Shown here: piece after piece, positions 34,861 to 44,812 of the stretch | Layout: the number at the start of each line of letters is the position of its first letter | How positions within the stretch are numbered: position 1 is the stretch's first letter | NCBI RefSeq assembly: GCF_012641075.1 | Contig: NZ_JAAXLJ010000002.1 | Location: 124,001 to 188,000 of the forward strand | Length of the DNA: 64,000 nt | Source: Secundilactobacillus angelensis | GTDB taxonomy: Bacteria; Bacillota; Bacilli; Lactobacillales; Lactobacillaceae | Direction: 5' to 3' | The notes under the pieces: generated by a model | Databases searched by the model: none | What the model was told of the DNA's origin: nothing | What the model saw: the letters and a program-made list of their open reading frames with translations, nothing else | Made by a program: the position numbers and the translations under genes

Positions 34861-34920
34861 GTAATAATTACTCTTTAAACCATACAGTAAATTTGTTTAC
34901 ATGTAAATGGTAATTATTAC
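34861..34920 (-). promoter_or_regulatory. Two Zur-like boxes around the promoter of the ZnuA-type gene
   Basis: GTAATAATTAC (34861-34871) and GTAATTATTAC (34910-34920) both match the core GTAATnATTAC of the Gram-positive Zur box. Between them, on the minus strand, TTTACA (34902-34907) and TATGGT, 17 bases apart, form a promoter. Repression in zinc excess is predicted. Confidence 0.7.
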
Positions 34921-34952
34921 TGTTTCCGTAAATTACGTTGATATTTGCCTAT

Positions 34953-36125
34953 TCATGGCGTCGTTTGGTTTCTTATGATCCGGTTTAAACCGAGAATCAA
35001 TAACAGTGAAATCAGCGAATAAATTGCGGCACCGAAACTGATATCCCTTAACCCGATCACATCAAACATGATGGAAGCAGTCGCTGACCCCAGCGAAATA
35101 CCGTAGTTAAAAAAGATTGAGCTCAAAGAAGACGCCAATAACAACGCCTGAGGATAATCCGTTTCCGCGATACTTAAGAAATAAACCTGAAGCGGTGCGC
35201 TCAACAAGGTTACGATCATCGTTAAAATCAGTAATGCACCGAAGCCAAATACCTGACTGTTCAGTGCTTCCGGTAATAACATCAAAATCACTAAATCAGC
35301 TAAATAGTACTTCGGCAACTGGTTAAGTCCCCCGTGTTTTGCCAGATGACCGGACCAACGATTAGAGGCAATGCTCATGAGCCCAATGGCAAATAAAAGC
35401 AAGTTTAAATCACTCCGGTGAAAACCTAAACCACTCGTTAATAGTGGCCGAATATAAGTGTAATAACCATACATAGTAGCTGCTGTAAACAAGGCTAACA
35501 GGATACCAATTTGAATCCGGCGATCTCGTAATAATTTCATTTGATCCGAAAATGTGCCGGTGGCTTGCATAACGTGTTTCGGCAATAGCCATATTAATAG
35601 GCCATATGCAATAACAGTCAACATCGACACCAGCATGAAGGCATTTCGCCAGCTAGATTGAATACTAATCATGGTGCCAATGGGAACCCCAAAAACTGAC
35701 GCAATGCTGTACCCCGCAAAGACCCAGGCAACTAAACTAGCACGTTTTTCTTTTGGCACAATGACGGCCGTAAAAGTCATCAGAAATGAAATAATGGCGC
35801 CCGCAACACTGGCAGCTATCATCCGTGACAGCAGCATCCAAAAATAGTTCGGTGCCATTGCAGTTATGGTATTCCCAATCAGAAAAATGGCCATTAACAC
35901 CAAAAGTGTCTGGTACCGATTATATTTACTGGTAAAGATTGTGATCAATGGTGTGCTGATCGCGTACACGACGGCAAAAACGGTCACTAGATCACCCACC
36001 AAAGTGAGTGAAACGTGCAAATGTCGGGCAATTTCGGACAGGATTCCCACTACCATAAATTCATTACAACCAAGTAGGAAAGTGACCAAAATAAAAACAA
36101 GTGCCCTCAACCGATCCTTATTCAT
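34953..36125 (-). CDS. MFS transporter, drug or sugar efflux type
   Basis: The 390-residue protein has 12 predicted membrane segments and resembles the AraJ/DHA1 group: an N-terminal GCNEFMVVGIL segment, and the loop after the second segment (TSKYNRYQTLL) is a variant of the GxxxDRxGRR motif. Members export drugs, sugars or metabolites; the substrate is unknown. The start at 36125 has GGGAG 8 bases upstream; two earlier start codons lie too close to it. It runs divergent from the aldo/keto reductase. Confidence 0.88.
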   Translation of the reverse strand: MNKDRLRALVFILVTFLLGCNEFMVVGILSEIARHLHVSLTLVGDLVTVFAVVYAISTPLITIFTSKYNRYQTLLVLMAIFLIGNTITAMAPNYFWMLLSRMIAASVAGAIISFLMTFTAVIVPKEKRASLVAWVFAGYSIASVFGVPIGTMISIQSSWRNAFMLVSMLTVIAYGLLIWLLPKHVMQATGTFSDQMKLLRDRRIQIGILLALFTAATMYGYYTYIRPLLTSGLGFHRSDLNLLLFAIGLMSIASNRWSGHLAKHGGLNQLPKYYLADLVILMLLPEALNSQVFGFGALLILTMIVTLLSAPLQVYFLSIAETDYPQALLLASSLSSIFFNYGISLGSATASIMFDVIGLRDISFGAAIYSLISLLLILGLNRIIRNQTTP

Positions 36126-36260
36126 CCCCATCACTCCCGGTATTTAATAGTTGATGAGTGGCTCCCCGCCTCCGTTTCAATCATGACCTACATCTTAATC
36201 AAAGGCAGTATAACCTATTTTCCCGCGAAATACTTAAACAACAAGCGAAACTAATTTCTC

Positions 36261-36306
36261 AATCATTTTCACAGACAAGTCGTTTGCAATCGTTAATCAT
36301 TTTCAC
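36261..36306 (+). repeat. Direct repeat upstream of the aldo/keto reductase
   Basis: AATCATTTTCAC occurs at 36261-36272 and 36295-36306, 34 bases apart, in the divergent region between the MFS and aldo/keto reductase genes. The spacing is close to three helical turns, as for tandem operator sites, but the regulator is unknown. Confidence 0.45.
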
Positions 36307-36354
36307 CATAATTAATGGTGAGCAACCAAATTTAAAATCAAAAGAGGGATTATT

Positions 36355-37299
36355 ATGTTCGATGCAAAAGTTGCAATTGGTACCTGGTCTTGGGGATCAG
36401 GTCTAAACGGCGGTGATCAAGTTTTTGGTAACCATTTAACTCAAACTGATCTTCAAGCCGTGGTTGATTCGGCAATGGCAAACGGCTTAAATCTCTGGGA
36501 CACTGCTGCCGCATATGGTGAAGGCTCTTCCGAAACGCTATTGGGTAATTGTTTGAAGGCATACAATCGCGATGAATACTTTTTATCTACGAAGTTCACA
36601 CCACGCTTTGCTGGCGATGGCGAGGATCCCGTGGGTGACATGTTGGCAGGCAGTTTAAAACGGCTGCACACAGACTATGTTGATTTGTACTGGATTCATA
36701 ATGCTGAAGGCGTTGAAAAATGGACGCCAATGATTGCACCGCTCGTTAAAAAGGGACTGATTAAACACGTTCGGGTTTCCAATCACAACCTGAAGCAAAT
36801 CAAACGTGCCAGAGAAATTTTGAACGCAGACGGTGTCGAACTTGACGCAGTTCAAAATCATTACAGTCTACTCCACCGGAATTCTGAAGATGATGGCATT
36901 TTAGATTATTGTCATGAAAATGGGATTACCTTCTTCCCGTACATGGTACTGGAACAAGGCGTTCTCACCGGCAAGCACGATGCTGCTCATCCGTTTGAAG
37001 GCGACAGTAATCGGGCAAAAAAGTACAACCCCATGTTGCCAAAACTGAACGAATTGCTGGCCAAGATGATTGAATTGGCTGGTAAATACCACGTCGCAGT
37101 GGCCGATGTGGCAACCGCTTGGGTGATTCAAAAAGGCACCACCCCAATCATTGGTGTGACAAAGCAACATTATATTGCTGATACCAAACATGCAATTTCA
37201 CTTAGTCTAACACCGGACGAAATGAAGACATTAGAAACTTTGGCCGATCAAGCACAAGTTAATACACAGGGTAGCTGGGAACATAGTATGGATGAATAA
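36355..37299 (+). CDS. Aldo/keto reductase
   Basis: This NADPH-dependent oxidoreductase has 314 residues in a TIM-barrel fold. The catalytic tetrad is visible: Asp and Tyr in WDTAAAYGEG, Lys in STKF, and His in YWIHN. The C-terminal cofactor segment includes GTTPIIGVTK. The substrate is probably a small aldehyde or ketone; nothing in the context narrows it. AGAGGGA precedes the ATG. Confidence 0.93.
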   Translation: MFDAKVAIGTWSWGSGLNGGDQVFGNHLTQTDLQAVVDSAMANGLNLWDTAAAYGEGSSETLLGNCLKAYNRDEYFLSTKFTPRFAGDGEDPVGDMLAGSLKRLHTDYVDLYWIHNAEGVEKWTPMIAPLVKKGLIKHVRVSNHNLKQIKRAREILNADGVELDAVQNHYSLLHRNSEDDGILDYCHENGITFFPYMVLEQGVLTGKHDAAHPFEGDSNRAKKYNPMLPKLNELLAKMIELAGKYHVAVADVATAWVIQKGTTPIIGVTKQHYIADTKHAISLSLTPDEMKTLETLADQAQVNTQGSWEHSMDE

Positions 37300-37316
37300 C
37301 TAAAAATCAGACAACC

Positions 37317-37364
37317 AAAAACGGGTCGGCACACCTCTCAAAAGAGGCATACCGACCCGTTTTT
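37317..37364. terminator. Bidirectional terminator
   Basis: AAAAACGGGTCGG (37317-37329) pairs with CCGACCCGTTTTT (37352-37364), with a further inner stem CCTCT/AGAGG. It lies between the convergent aldo/keto reductase and alcohol dehydrogenase genes. Confidence 0.93.
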
Positions 37365-37385
37365 AATCATCCGCTTTTACGGACT

Positions 37386-38423
37386 CTAAAGCACGATCAA
37401 TGATTTAATTGCTTCACGCTTAGCCATCGCTTGGTAAGCGTCATCGATATCATCTAACTTAAACGATTTCGTGAAGACTTTGCCGGGATGAATGTCGCCA
37501 TCCAAAACAGCTTTCAATAAAATTTGCTTGTCATAAGTGGTAACTGAAGCAGGACCACCCGCGATAATGGTGTTCTTGTAGAAGGAACTAGACATATCCA
37601 TTTTAGGCTCATGTGGTAAGCCGACGCGACCAACAATTGCGCCTGGGCGACCAACCTTCATAGCTGTATCATTAGATTGTTCTGTCCCGACACATTCTAA
37701 GACGGCATCTGCGCCAGCATTATTGGTCAGCACCATAACCTTTTCAACCGCCTCATCGCCCCGTTCTGCAATGATATCCGTCGCGCCAAACTCGATGGCT
37801 AATTGCTGACGATCTTCATGACGGCTCATAGCAACGATACGCTTGGCACCACGTAATTTAGCGGCAATCACACCGCAAAGACCAACGGCCCCGTCACCAA
37901 CAACGACCACGGTGTCACCCGTTTTGACATTAGCAACCCGAGCAGCGTGATATCCCGTAGCCATCACGTCAGCAAGGCTCAACAATGACTTCAGCATTTC
38001 ATCGCTATAATCAGCTGGTTGCCCTGGAACTTTAATCAAAGCCCAGTCAGCATGCTGGAAGCGCACATACTCCGATTGAACCCCTTCACTGAAGTTATCT
38101 GTATGACTTTGGCAATCACCGTCAAAACCTGCGAGACAAGCCGCACAATGGCCGCAACCGTGGGTAAATGGTGCAATGACAAAATCCCCTGGTTTGACCG
38201 TCGTAATGTCACTACCAACAGAGTCAACAATGCCAATGGCTTCATGACCTGAGTTAGCCGAATGAGCAGCTTTATCTTCTAACCCGCGATAGGCCCACAA
38301 GTCAGACCCACAAACGCAAGTCCTCACGACTTTGATGATTGCATCATCACCGGCTTTAATCACTGGCTTATCCACGTTTTCGATTGCAACTTTACCTGCT
38401 TGTTCAAAGATGGCAGTTTTCAT
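37386..38423 (-). CDS. Zinc-dependent alcohol dehydrogenase family
   Basis: The 345-residue medium-chain dehydrogenase has the catalytic zinc ligands in TCVCGSD and SGHEAIG, the four-Cys structural zinc loop CGHCAACLAGFDGDC near residues 95-109, and a Rossmann fold with GDGAVGLCG near 172. The Cys before the usual position (TCVCGSD) is typical of the glutathione-independent or threonine-type branch. The substrate is unknown. It is monocistronic. Confidence 0.92.
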   Translation of the reverse strand: MKTAIFEQAGKVAIENVDKPVIKAGDDAIIKVVRTCVCGSDLWAYRGLEDKAAHSANSGHEAIGIVDSVGSDITTVKPGDFVIAPFTHGCGHCAACLAGFDGDCQSHTDNFSEGVQSEYVRFQHADWALIKVPGQPADYSDEMLKSLLSLADVMATGYHAARVANVKTGDTVVVVGDGAVGLCGVIAAKLRGAKRIVAMSRHEDRQQLAIEFGATDIIAERGDEAVEKVMVLTNNAGADAVLECVGTEQSNDTAMKVGRPGAIVGRVGLPHEPKMDMSSSFYKNTIIAGGPASVTTYDKQILLKAVLDGDIHPGKVFTKSFKLDDIDDAYQAMAKREAIKSLIVL

Positions 38424-38600
38424 TTAAATATCCCCTTCCGACACATAGCTAGGATCGAATAAATCGCTCCACTAATAGTTCAATGTCAGTATATCAGTTA
38501 GAGTGCAGTCGAAGTCAAGATATCTTGAGCAGAACTGAACAAAAACCTAGGTGAAAAATAATGGTAGAATGAACTCATTAAATGATAAGGAGTTGGTATT

Positions 38601-39335
38601 TTGACAATCAAAAATAAAGTTGTTGTCATCACTGGTGCTTCAAGTGGTATTGGTCGCGCAACAGCAGAAAAATTAGCACATGCTGGTGCCAAGGTAGTTA
38701 TTGGTGCCCGCCGTACAGACCGACTGAAAGAGATCGCAGGTAGCTTTCCCACAAATAACGTTCTATATCAGCAAACAGATGTCACGGATCGCGATAGTGT
38801 TGCCAACTTGGTTAAGCTAGCCACTGATACTTTTCAACGGGTTGACGTACTCTATAATAATGCCGGCCTCATGCCCATCTCTAAGATGGCTGAACTGAAA
38901 GTCGATGAATGGGAGCGAATGATCGACGTCAACATCAAGGGTGTGTTGTATGGTATTGCGGCTGTCTTGCCCGTCATGATTCGCCAGCAGAGTGGTCAAA
39001 TCATCACCACCGACTCTGTTGCTGGACACGTTGTCCATCCGGGTACAGCGGTCTACGCTGGCACTAAGTACGCCATTCAGGCAATTATGGATGGTCTGCG
39101 TCAAGAGCAAATCACTAACCACATCAAAACGACCATGATTTCACCTGGTGCCGTCAACACTGAACTGTTCAGCACAATCAGTGACCCGCAGCAGCGCGCC
39201 CAAACGGAAAAGCAGGAAAAAGAAAATGGGTTAAACGCTGAAGACGTTGCGAATGCTGTTGCATACGCGATCGATCAACCAACTGAAGTCGCCATCAACG
39301 AAATTTTAATGCGACCATCTTCACAATCCATTTAA
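38601..39335 (+). CDS. Short-chain dehydrogenase/reductase
   Basis: The 244-residue SDR has the cofactor loop TGASSGIGRA at residues 11-20, NNAGLMP near 86, and the catalytic Ser (TTDSVAG) and Tyr-Lys (YAGTKYA) near 138-155. Basic residues after the second strand (GARRTDR) suggest NADPH. The TTG start has AAGGAG 8 bases upstream. The substrate is not predictable from context. Confidence 0.93.
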   Translation: MTIKNKVVVITGASSGIGRATAEKLAHAGAKVVIGARRTDRLKEIAGSFPTNNVLYQQTDVTDRDSVANLVKLATDTFQRVDVLYNNAGLMPISKMAELKVDEWERMIDVNIKGVLYGIAAVLPVMIRQQSGQIITTDSVAGHVVHPGTAVYAGTKYAIQAIMDGLRQEQITNHIKTTMISPGAVNTELFSTISDPQQRAQTEKQEKENGLNAEDVANAVAYAIDQPTEVAINEILMRPSSQSI

Positions 39336-39363
39336 GCTTATAATGCTAATCGTATTCATCAAT

Positions 39364-39413
39364 AAAAGAGCGATAGACATCCCCGTTATGGAAGAGATGT
39401 TTACCGCTCTTTA
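39364..39413 (+). terminator. Terminator after the SDR gene
   Basis: AAAGAGCG near 39365 pairs with CGCTCTTT (39405-39412), with additional pairing ACATC/GATGT inside the stem. Confidence 0.85.
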
Positions 39414-39725
39414 TGACGTCGGGTGTAGTGGACCGACATCTGTAGTGTAGTTGAGAAATGTATTTCGAAAGAAAGTACAGTATTGAGTCTACTAAAAATG
39501 TCTATTAATTACAATACTTTTTTGTAAATTTGTTTAAAATTTGTGAAGTCTTATTCAATTGAAAGGCCTATATTGTGATTTAGGATACAATTGTTATTAC
39601 TGTATAAATCTTTTTGAATGCCAAATGATTCCATGATTGTGAAGATAATAGTCTAACGAAATATGATTTTTGAATTGCTGATTTAAAGTAAATATATTAT
39701 AAATCCGCAATAATTGTAACGTGAA

Positions 39726-39756
39726 TTTGTTGTCAATAACAGCTATTGACAACAAA
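39726..39756. repeat. Perfect 13-base inverted repeat
   Basis: TTTGTTGTCAATA (39726-39738) and TATTGACAACAAA (39744-39756) are separated by five bases. It lies about 210 bases upstream of the membrane protein gene and could be an operator; there is no T run for a terminator. Confidence 0.85.
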
Positions 39757-39965
39757 TGATACAACTACAACCATTACAATTGATATCATTACCTTTTATG
39801 ACTATTATGATTAATAATAGCAATGATGCGTACTTTGATTTTGCATTGATTGAACAAGTCTTTATTGTACGAGCTCAGTGTCCACAGCATTTAAATTTTG
39901 TCAGTGTAAACAATCGTCCAAACCTGATCGACGCAAAAAGCTGAAATTTGATTGGAGGTAATGAT

Positions 39966-40415
39966 GTGGTACAAGTATTATCGTTAATTAGTGTTGGGCT
40001 AGGATTGTTCGCAATCACTGGTGCAATCATTGGTTTTTTCGTTGCAGAATGGTCAGGTTCAGTGACGAAATATTGGGAGATTATCGTTGGATTGCTAGTA
40101 GTTTGGCTGATTGGTGTGTTCCAACTCTTTTCCTTATTCACCGGATATAGCAAGAATCTTGATTTAATCGGTAGCTGCGTTTTCTTGATTTTAGCAATTC
40201 TTCTAGTGTGGGGCCTGTTCAGCCAAGGGTTCAACAAACATCTCTCATCTGGGAGAGGTTTGAAAATTCCTGTTATTTGGGTCCTAGGTACTTGCTTGTT
40301 CACCGTGGTCGTTGGCGGACTGGGGACTCATTATTACATTCAACACGAAGTGAATCAATTCGAACAAAAGTTGAATCAAGAAATTGATAAAGCCAATCAA
40401 GAATTGAACAAATAA
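39966..40415 (+). CDS. Unknown membrane protein (149 residues)
   Basis: I do not recognise a family. The protein has about four membrane segments and a charged C-terminal tail of some 25 residues (FEQKLNQEIDKANQ) that is probably helical. The open frame starts at 39948, but GGAGG lies 7 bases before the GTG at 39966, so I take that start. It stands alone between a long AT-rich region and a tRNA gene. Confidence 0.8.
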   Translation: MVQVLSLISVGLGLFAITGAIIGFFVAEWSGSVTKYWEIIVGLLVVWLIGVFQLFSLFTGYSKNLDLIGSCVFLILAILLVWGLFSQGFNKHLSSGRGLKIPVIWVLGTCLFTVVVGGLGTHYYIQHEVNQFEQKLNQEIDKANQELNK

Positions 40416-40462
40416 TTATCAAAAAAGCTGTTAACAAATTGTTAACAGCTTTTTTGATAATT
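40414..40462. terminator. 22-base perfect bidirectional terminator
   Basis: The arms 40414-40435 and 40441-40462 are perfectly complementary (AAAAAAGCTGTTAAC core) with an AAATT loop. It ends the membrane protein gene and also lies downstream of the tRNA on the other strand. Confidence 0.95.
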
Positions 40463-40482
40463 ATTCTCTTATTGTATCCATA

Positions 40483-40570
40483 AGGAGAGTACAGGATTTG
40501 AACCTGCGCGCCGGTATAAGCCGGTTCGCCGGATTTCGAGTCCGGTGCATTACCACTCTGCCAACTCTCC
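40483..40570 (-). tRNA. tRNA-Ser (anticodon CGA)
   Basis: On the minus strand the acceptor stem GGAGAGT / ACTCTCC encloses a D arm, the anticodon arm CCGGA-CTCGAAA-TCCGG with anticodon CGA, a long class II variable arm and a T arm (GCAGG-TTCAAAT-CCTGT, one G-U pair). The discriminator position reads T and no CCA is encoded. It decodes UCG codons. Confidence 0.95.
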
Positions 40571-40649
40571 ATAACACACTAAACAATTATAACAAAACTA
40601 GACAAACTTGCAACTGCTAGCCGCTAATATTCAGTGTGATGATGTGCTT

Positions 40650-41168
40650 TTAAAATTCCATCAAACTAAAGATATCATAATCTTTAATCTTATCCCGGCC
40701 ATGAAGATCCTTTAATTCAATGATAAAGGCTGTCCCAACGACAATGCCACCTAGATCTTCCACAAGATCAATGGTTGCACCAATCGTGCCACCAGTAGCC
40801 AGTAAATCGTCGGTGACTAAAACTCGTTGTCCCGGTTTAATGGCGTCTTTGTGCAGGTAAAGCGCAGATTGGCCATATTCGAGATCATAGGTTGCTTTAA
40901 CCGTCTCACGGGGTAACTTACCCTCTTTACGAGCTGGAGCAAAACCAATCCCTAATTCATAGGCTACTGGACACCCAACAATAAATCCCCGAGCTTCAGG
41001 CCCTACAACCATATCTACATTCTTACTGCGAGCATAATCAACCAACTGATCGGTGGCGTAACGATATGCTTCCCCATCTGACATCAGTGGCGAAATATCA
41101 CGAAACATGACACCAGGCTCAGGGTAATCCGGCACTGTTGCAACGTACTTCTTTAAATCAATGGTCAT
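40650..41168 (-). CDS. apt: Adenine phosphoribosyltransferase
   Basis: Apt converts adenine and PRPP to AMP in purine salvage. The 172-residue protein has the PRPP-binding motif [16 protein letters not shown] near residue 119 and the family blocks [11 protein letters not shown] and [10 protein letters not shown]. The start at 41168 gives the usual length; the open frame continues 4 codons upstream through a TTG that abuts the AAAGGAG. It follows recJ after 17 bases, a common order in Firmicutes. Confidence 0.96.
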   Translation of the reverse strand: MTIDLKKYVATVPDYPEPGVMFRDISPLMSDGEAYRYATDQLVDYARSKNVDMVVGPEARGFIVGCPVAYELGIGFAPARKEGKLPRETVKATYDLEYGQSALYLHKDAIKPGQRVLVTDDLLATGGTIGATIDLVEDLGGIVVGTAFIIELKDLHGRDKIKDYDIFSLMEF

Positions 41169-41185
41169 CTTAAATAGCAACTCCT

Positions 41186-43516
41186 TTAATCTTCTGCAAT
41201 TAGCGAGGTCAACAATGTTTTCAAATCAGCCGTTTCGCTATACAATAGTTGTTTTTCAGTTTCAATCTGCTGTTGTCGTTTTTGGTAACTCGGTGCGTCA
41301 GTAATTTGCCGATGGGCTGGCTGCTTAACCTCATTCAGCTGACCATTGGAAATAGTGACGAATTCAAGCTCACGAAAAATCTGCAACATCAAGACCAGCT
41401 GTGCCGGAGCAATTTGTAAATACTGCGCCAACTCATTCAATCGATGAGAGACATCGACGTCTTGGTGTGTTTGAACGAACCTAAATAGTTTAGCATATTG
41501 TGCGCGATCTGGCATCCCCAAAAGATAATGACTTTCTTTTAAATAAAAATAAGCAACAATTTGATCTGCCTGCACAGCTTTTAATGCTGCTTTCAAATCG
41601 CTAATTTGAGCTGGACAGTCCACCAAATACATTGTGGGTGTGTGGACCTCTCCCAAACGTTTGGCATCCGTCAACAGCCAGGAATTGGCTGTTGCTGGAA
41701 TTTGTGACTGTATCTTTTCATAAAAGCGTTGATTAAAGAAGACATAAGTTGCATTGACATCCTGAAACATTTCCTGACGTAACTTCTGAGTTCGCTGGTC
41801 GCTAATCACTAACCCGTCTACTGCTAAATCTTTCACCATGACTTGCATTGAAGTCCGACCCTGCCAGACATTAATATCGATCTGACCGACGACTTTGACC
41901 TGCTCAGGTGCACTTTGCAGGACTGGAGCCAGTTCACCTGCACCAAAATCAATTGCACTAAGTTGACTATTTTGGTCACTTAACTGAAATTTCAGGTGCT
42001 TACCTTCAGCACCAATCGCCTTCACATTTTGAACAGTACTGGGTTTGAAAACAAACATCGGCACTGGATTGTCGGTTCCAAATGGTCCCAATTGACGTAA
42101 TTGATGGTATAGCTCTTCTGAAACATCACCAACTGACATCTCCGAAGCCACTGGTAATGGCGTTTTCGGCTGATCAGCTAAATTTTGATCAAGGGCAGCT
42201 TGATCAAAGCCAAGCTGTAATTGACTTAATTCATCAGCCTTTGCAGTCATCCCAACAGCGGCAGCGTGTCCACCAAAGTTAACTAGAAGGTCACGTTGAC
42301 CATCAAAAGCATCAAATAAATTGAAACCTGCAACACTACGGCCAGATCCTTTGGCCGTGCCGTTTTCCGAATTAACGTCCAAAACAACCGTTGGCTTACC
42401 AGTCGCTTCAACTACCTTGCTGGCTACAATACCGAGAACCCCTTCATGCCAGCCCTTACCAGTGATTAACATGGTGGGATGGTCACGGTGATTTTCGTCT
42501 TGGGCTTGTGCTAACGCGACTTCGCTAATATCAGCAACTAACTTTTGACGATACTTGTTTTGTTTTTCGGTTAATGCCGCTAATTTCTGCGCACGCTCTT
42601 CGTCCAATGTTGTCAGCAATTCAACTGCGGGCGCCGCATCGTCGAGCCGACCAAGGGCATTTAACCGAGGAGCGATACCAAAACCAATCGACTGTTCATC
42701 AAGTTGGTCGGGCTCAAGTCCGGCTTCTTTAATCAGTGAAACCAATCCCAAGCGATCCGTTTGAGATAACAACTGTAAACCAGCCGTCACTAAGACCCGG
42801 TTCTCATCAACCAGCGGAACCAAATCGGCCACTGTTCCAATTGCTGCTAAATCAAGCATCTCTTGCGGCACTTCATCTAGCAGTGCTGTTGCAACCTTAA
42901 AGGCCACTCCTGCTCCGGATAAGCCGCCAAAAGGATACTGCCCTTCCGGATGGCGAGGATGAATAATAGCGTAGGCGTTGGGAAGCTCAGTGGGCAATTC
43001 ATGGTGATCAGTGACCACTACATCACAACCCAGCTCGTTGGCGCGAGCAATGGCATCATTACCAGAAACCCCGTTATCGACAGTCACGATTAACTGAGTC
43101 CCACCTTCAATCAAACGCTCAAAAGCCGCAACATTTGGCCCGTACCCATCGACAAAACGATTGGGAATAAAGTAATCGACGTTGGCACCAATCTGATCCA
43201 GTGTTTCGTATAGGATTGAAGTACTTGTTACCCCATCAGCGTCATAATCACCATAAATCGTAATATGATCACCGTTAGCAACAGCGTTTTGAATCCGCTC
43301 AACACCCTTTTGCATGTCATGCATGGTCATCGGATCATGTAATTGGGATAAATCGGGATTCAGAAATTGGGTCGCTTTTTCTTGGTTATCATAACCGCGA
43401 TTCAGCAATATCTGTGCAACCATCGGCTCAATAGAAAGTGATTCTGCTAAATGGGTCGCCGCATCACTGGGACGATCAACGTGTTTTATTTGCCAATCAT
43501 AATGTGACTCAATCAT
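41186..43516 (-). CDS. recJ: Single-stranded-DNA exonuclease RecJ
   Basis: RecJ degrades single-stranded DNA 5' to 3' in recombination and mismatch repair. The 776-residue protein has the DHH phosphoesterase motifs ([12 protein letters not shown] near residue 85, VVTDHHELP near 160), the DHHA1 part with [10 protein letters not shown] near 415, an OB-fold, and a C-terminal extension of about 200 residues usual in Firmicutes. AAAGGATG lies 9 bases before the ATG at 43516. It overlaps the end of the LapA-domain gene. Confidence 0.96.
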   Translation of the reverse strand: MIESHYDWQIKHVDRPSDAATHLAESLSIEPMVAQILLNRGYDNQEKATQFLNPDLSQLHDPMTMHDMQKGVERIQNAVANGDHITIYGDYDADGVTSTSILYETLDQIGANVDYFIPNRFVDGYGPNVAAFERLIEGGTQLIVTVDNGVSGNDAIARANELGCDVVVTDHHELPTELPNAYAIIHPRHPEGQYPFGGLSGAGVAFKVATALLDEVPQEMLDLAAIGTVADLVPLVDENRVLVTAGLQLLSQTDRLGLVSLIKEAGLEPDQLDEQSIGFGIAPRLNALGRLDDAAPAVELLTTLDEERAQKLAALTEKQNKYRQKLVADISEVALAQAQDENHRDHPTMLITGKGWHEGVLGIVASKVVEATGKPTVVLDVNSENGTAKGSGRSVAGFNLFDAFDGQRDLLVNFGGHAAAVGMTAKADELSQLQLGFDQAALDQNLADQPKTPLPVASEMSVGDVSEELYHQLRQLGPFGTDNPVPMFVFKPSTVQNVKAIGAEGKHLKFQLSDQNSQLSAIDFGAGELAPVLQSAPEQVKVVGQIDINVWQGRTSMQVMVKDLAVDGLVISDQRTQKLRQEMFQDVNATYVFFNQRFYEKIQSQIPATANSWLLTDAKRLGEVHTPTMYLVDCPAQISDLKAALKAVQADQIVAYFYLKESHYLLGMPDRAQYAKLFRFVQTHQDVDVSHRLNELAQYLQIAPAQLVLMLQIFRELEFVTISNGQLNEVKQPAHRQITDAPSYQKRQQQIETEKQLLYSETADLKTLLTSLIAED

Positions 43517-43862
43517 GAACATCATCCTTTACTTCTGGTTGACTGCTGTTGGACTTCATCGATGCGTCTGGGTGAGTCTTTCCAGCTACACGAGTCTTAT
43601 TTTGGTCCAACCGGGTCTCTAAAGTCTGAATCCGGCTGCTCTGCTGTTTGATCATTTTCTTATTTTGATAATTAGTAATCGTTGCAAAGAGAAACATCAA
43701 AATTGCACCCAAAAAGACTGCCGCTAACAACACCAGCACTAGTGGCCATGATACGGTCGCAAAGCCAAAATGGACTGGAATGGATTCCGTATTCATGACC
43801 GAAAAAACGGCAATCAAAATCACAATTAAGATGGCGATAATCACTTTACCTTGACGCTTCAT
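43509..43862 (-). CDS. LapA-domain (DUF1049) membrane protein
   Basis: The 117-residue protein has two N-terminal membrane segments with the LapA pattern (NTESIPVHFGF between them, then SWPLVLVLLAAVFLGA), a coiled-coil stretch around residues 65-90, and a disordered polar tail. Members may take part in lipopolysaccharide or membrane assembly in other bacteria; the role in lactobacilli is unknown. It sits between rnz and recJ, overlapping recJ by 8 bases. Confidence 0.88.
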   Translation of the reverse strand: MKRQGKVIIAILIVILIAVFSVMNTESIPVHFGFATVSWPLVLVLLAAVFLGAILMFLFATITNYQNKKMIKQQSSRIQTLETRLDQNKTRVAGKTHPDASMKSNSSQPEVKDDVHD

Positions 43863-43873
43863 TGAATTGCCCC

Positions 43874-44812
43874 CTATTTCCGTTCCTTATCAAACGGAAT
43901 ATCAATTACATCAAAATCCTTCACAACTTTCGAGTTACTGAAGACGGCTTGCGCCTGTTTTTCAAGATCATGAGCCAGTTTGCCCGTATAACGAGCGGAA
44001 ATATGATTCAGCAATAATTTCCCAACGTGGGCAGTCTTAGCGATGTTGGCTGCCTGCACGTTCGTTGAATGATAATAACTATGAGCCATAGCCGCTTCGT
44101 CCTTAGCGAACGTACTTTCATGAACCAAAACATCCGCATTCTCTGCCAGATGATAACTGTTAGCCGTTTTTCGAGTATCACCTAGAATCGCGACTACTCG
44201 TCCCTTTTGGGCATGACCAATGTAGTCTTGTCCGTTGATCTCACGACCATCTGGCAGTGTCACGGTTTTACCCGCTTTCAACTGACCATATAGTGGCCCT
44301 GATGGCACGTTGTCTTCTCTAAGTTTATCTACCATTAATTCACCCGGATGATCCCGTTCTTCGACCCGATAGCCAAACGTTTCTATTTTATGATCCAAAT
44401 GTTCAGCATATACAGTGAACTTATCATCCTGGAAAATCTCGCCACCGTGTGACAATTCCACAAACTCAATAAAGTAGGATAATTTTGTTTCAGAAACTTT
44501 CAAGCTGGTCAACACAAAGTTACGAATTCCCTTAGGGCCGTAAATGGTTAACTTGTCATTACCGCCCTGAAACGAGCGGCTGCTCAGTAAACCTGGTAAG
44601 CCAAAAATATGGTCACCATGTAAATGAGTAATAAATATTTTATCGATTTTACGTGGCTTGATTGTTGTTCTCAAAATCTGATGTTGAGTACCTTCGCCGG
44701 CATCAAACAGCCAGATTGAATTACGTTCTTCTAGTAACCGTAATGCTAAACTACTGACATTTCTAAACTTTCCAGGAGAACCAGCACCGGTTCCTAAAAA
44801 TTCGATTTGCAT
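43874..44812 (-). CDS. rnz: Ribonuclease Z
   Basis: RNase Z cuts tRNA precursors 3' of the discriminator base, which is needed for tRNAs without encoded CCA, such as the serine tRNA in this window. The 312-residue beta-lactamase-fold protein has the metal motif [10 protein letters not shown] near residue 61, the exosite-type insertion around 155-175 ([15 protein letters not shown]), LGDTRKT, and the C-terminal HISARY motif. The length is normal. It heads the rnz-lapA-recJ-apt series. Confidence 0.96.
   Translation of the reverse strand: MQIEFLGTGAGSPGKFRNVSSLALRLLEERNSIWLFDAGEGTQHQILRTTIKPRKIDKIFITHLHGDHIFGLPGLLSSRSFQGGNDKLTIYGPKGIRNFVLTSLKVSETKLSYFIEFVELSHGGEIFQDDKFTVYAEHLDHKIETFGYRVEERDHPGELMVDKLREDNVPSGPLYGQLKAGKTVTLPDGREINGQDYIGHAQKGRVVAILGDTRKTANSYHLAENADVLVHESTFAKDEAAMAHSYYHSTNVQAANIAKTAHVGKLLLNHISARYTGKLAHDLEKQAQAVFSNSKVVKDFDVIDIPFDKERK

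Larger units (their letters stand above)
39336..39965. other. Long AT-rich intergenic region
   Basis: After the SDR terminator (39364-39413) about 550 bases carry no convincing gene. An open frame at 39756-39944 lacks a ribosome site and has biased AT-rich composition. The one clear structure is a perfect 13-base inverted repeat at 39726-39756 with a TTGACA inside its right arm (39747-39752). Confidence 0.6.

Noticed and set aside
29608-39779. Identical 16-mer ACTACAACCATTACAA upstream of the lysozyme gene and in the 39.7-kb gap
   Set aside because: One 16-base match in 64 kb is within chance expectation, and the flanking bases do not match.
39756-39944. 62-codon frame in the AT-rich gap before the membrane protein gene
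   Set aside because: No ribosome site is visible, it begins at the edge of the palindrome, and the peptide shows only AT-driven bias (Ile, Asn, Leu).
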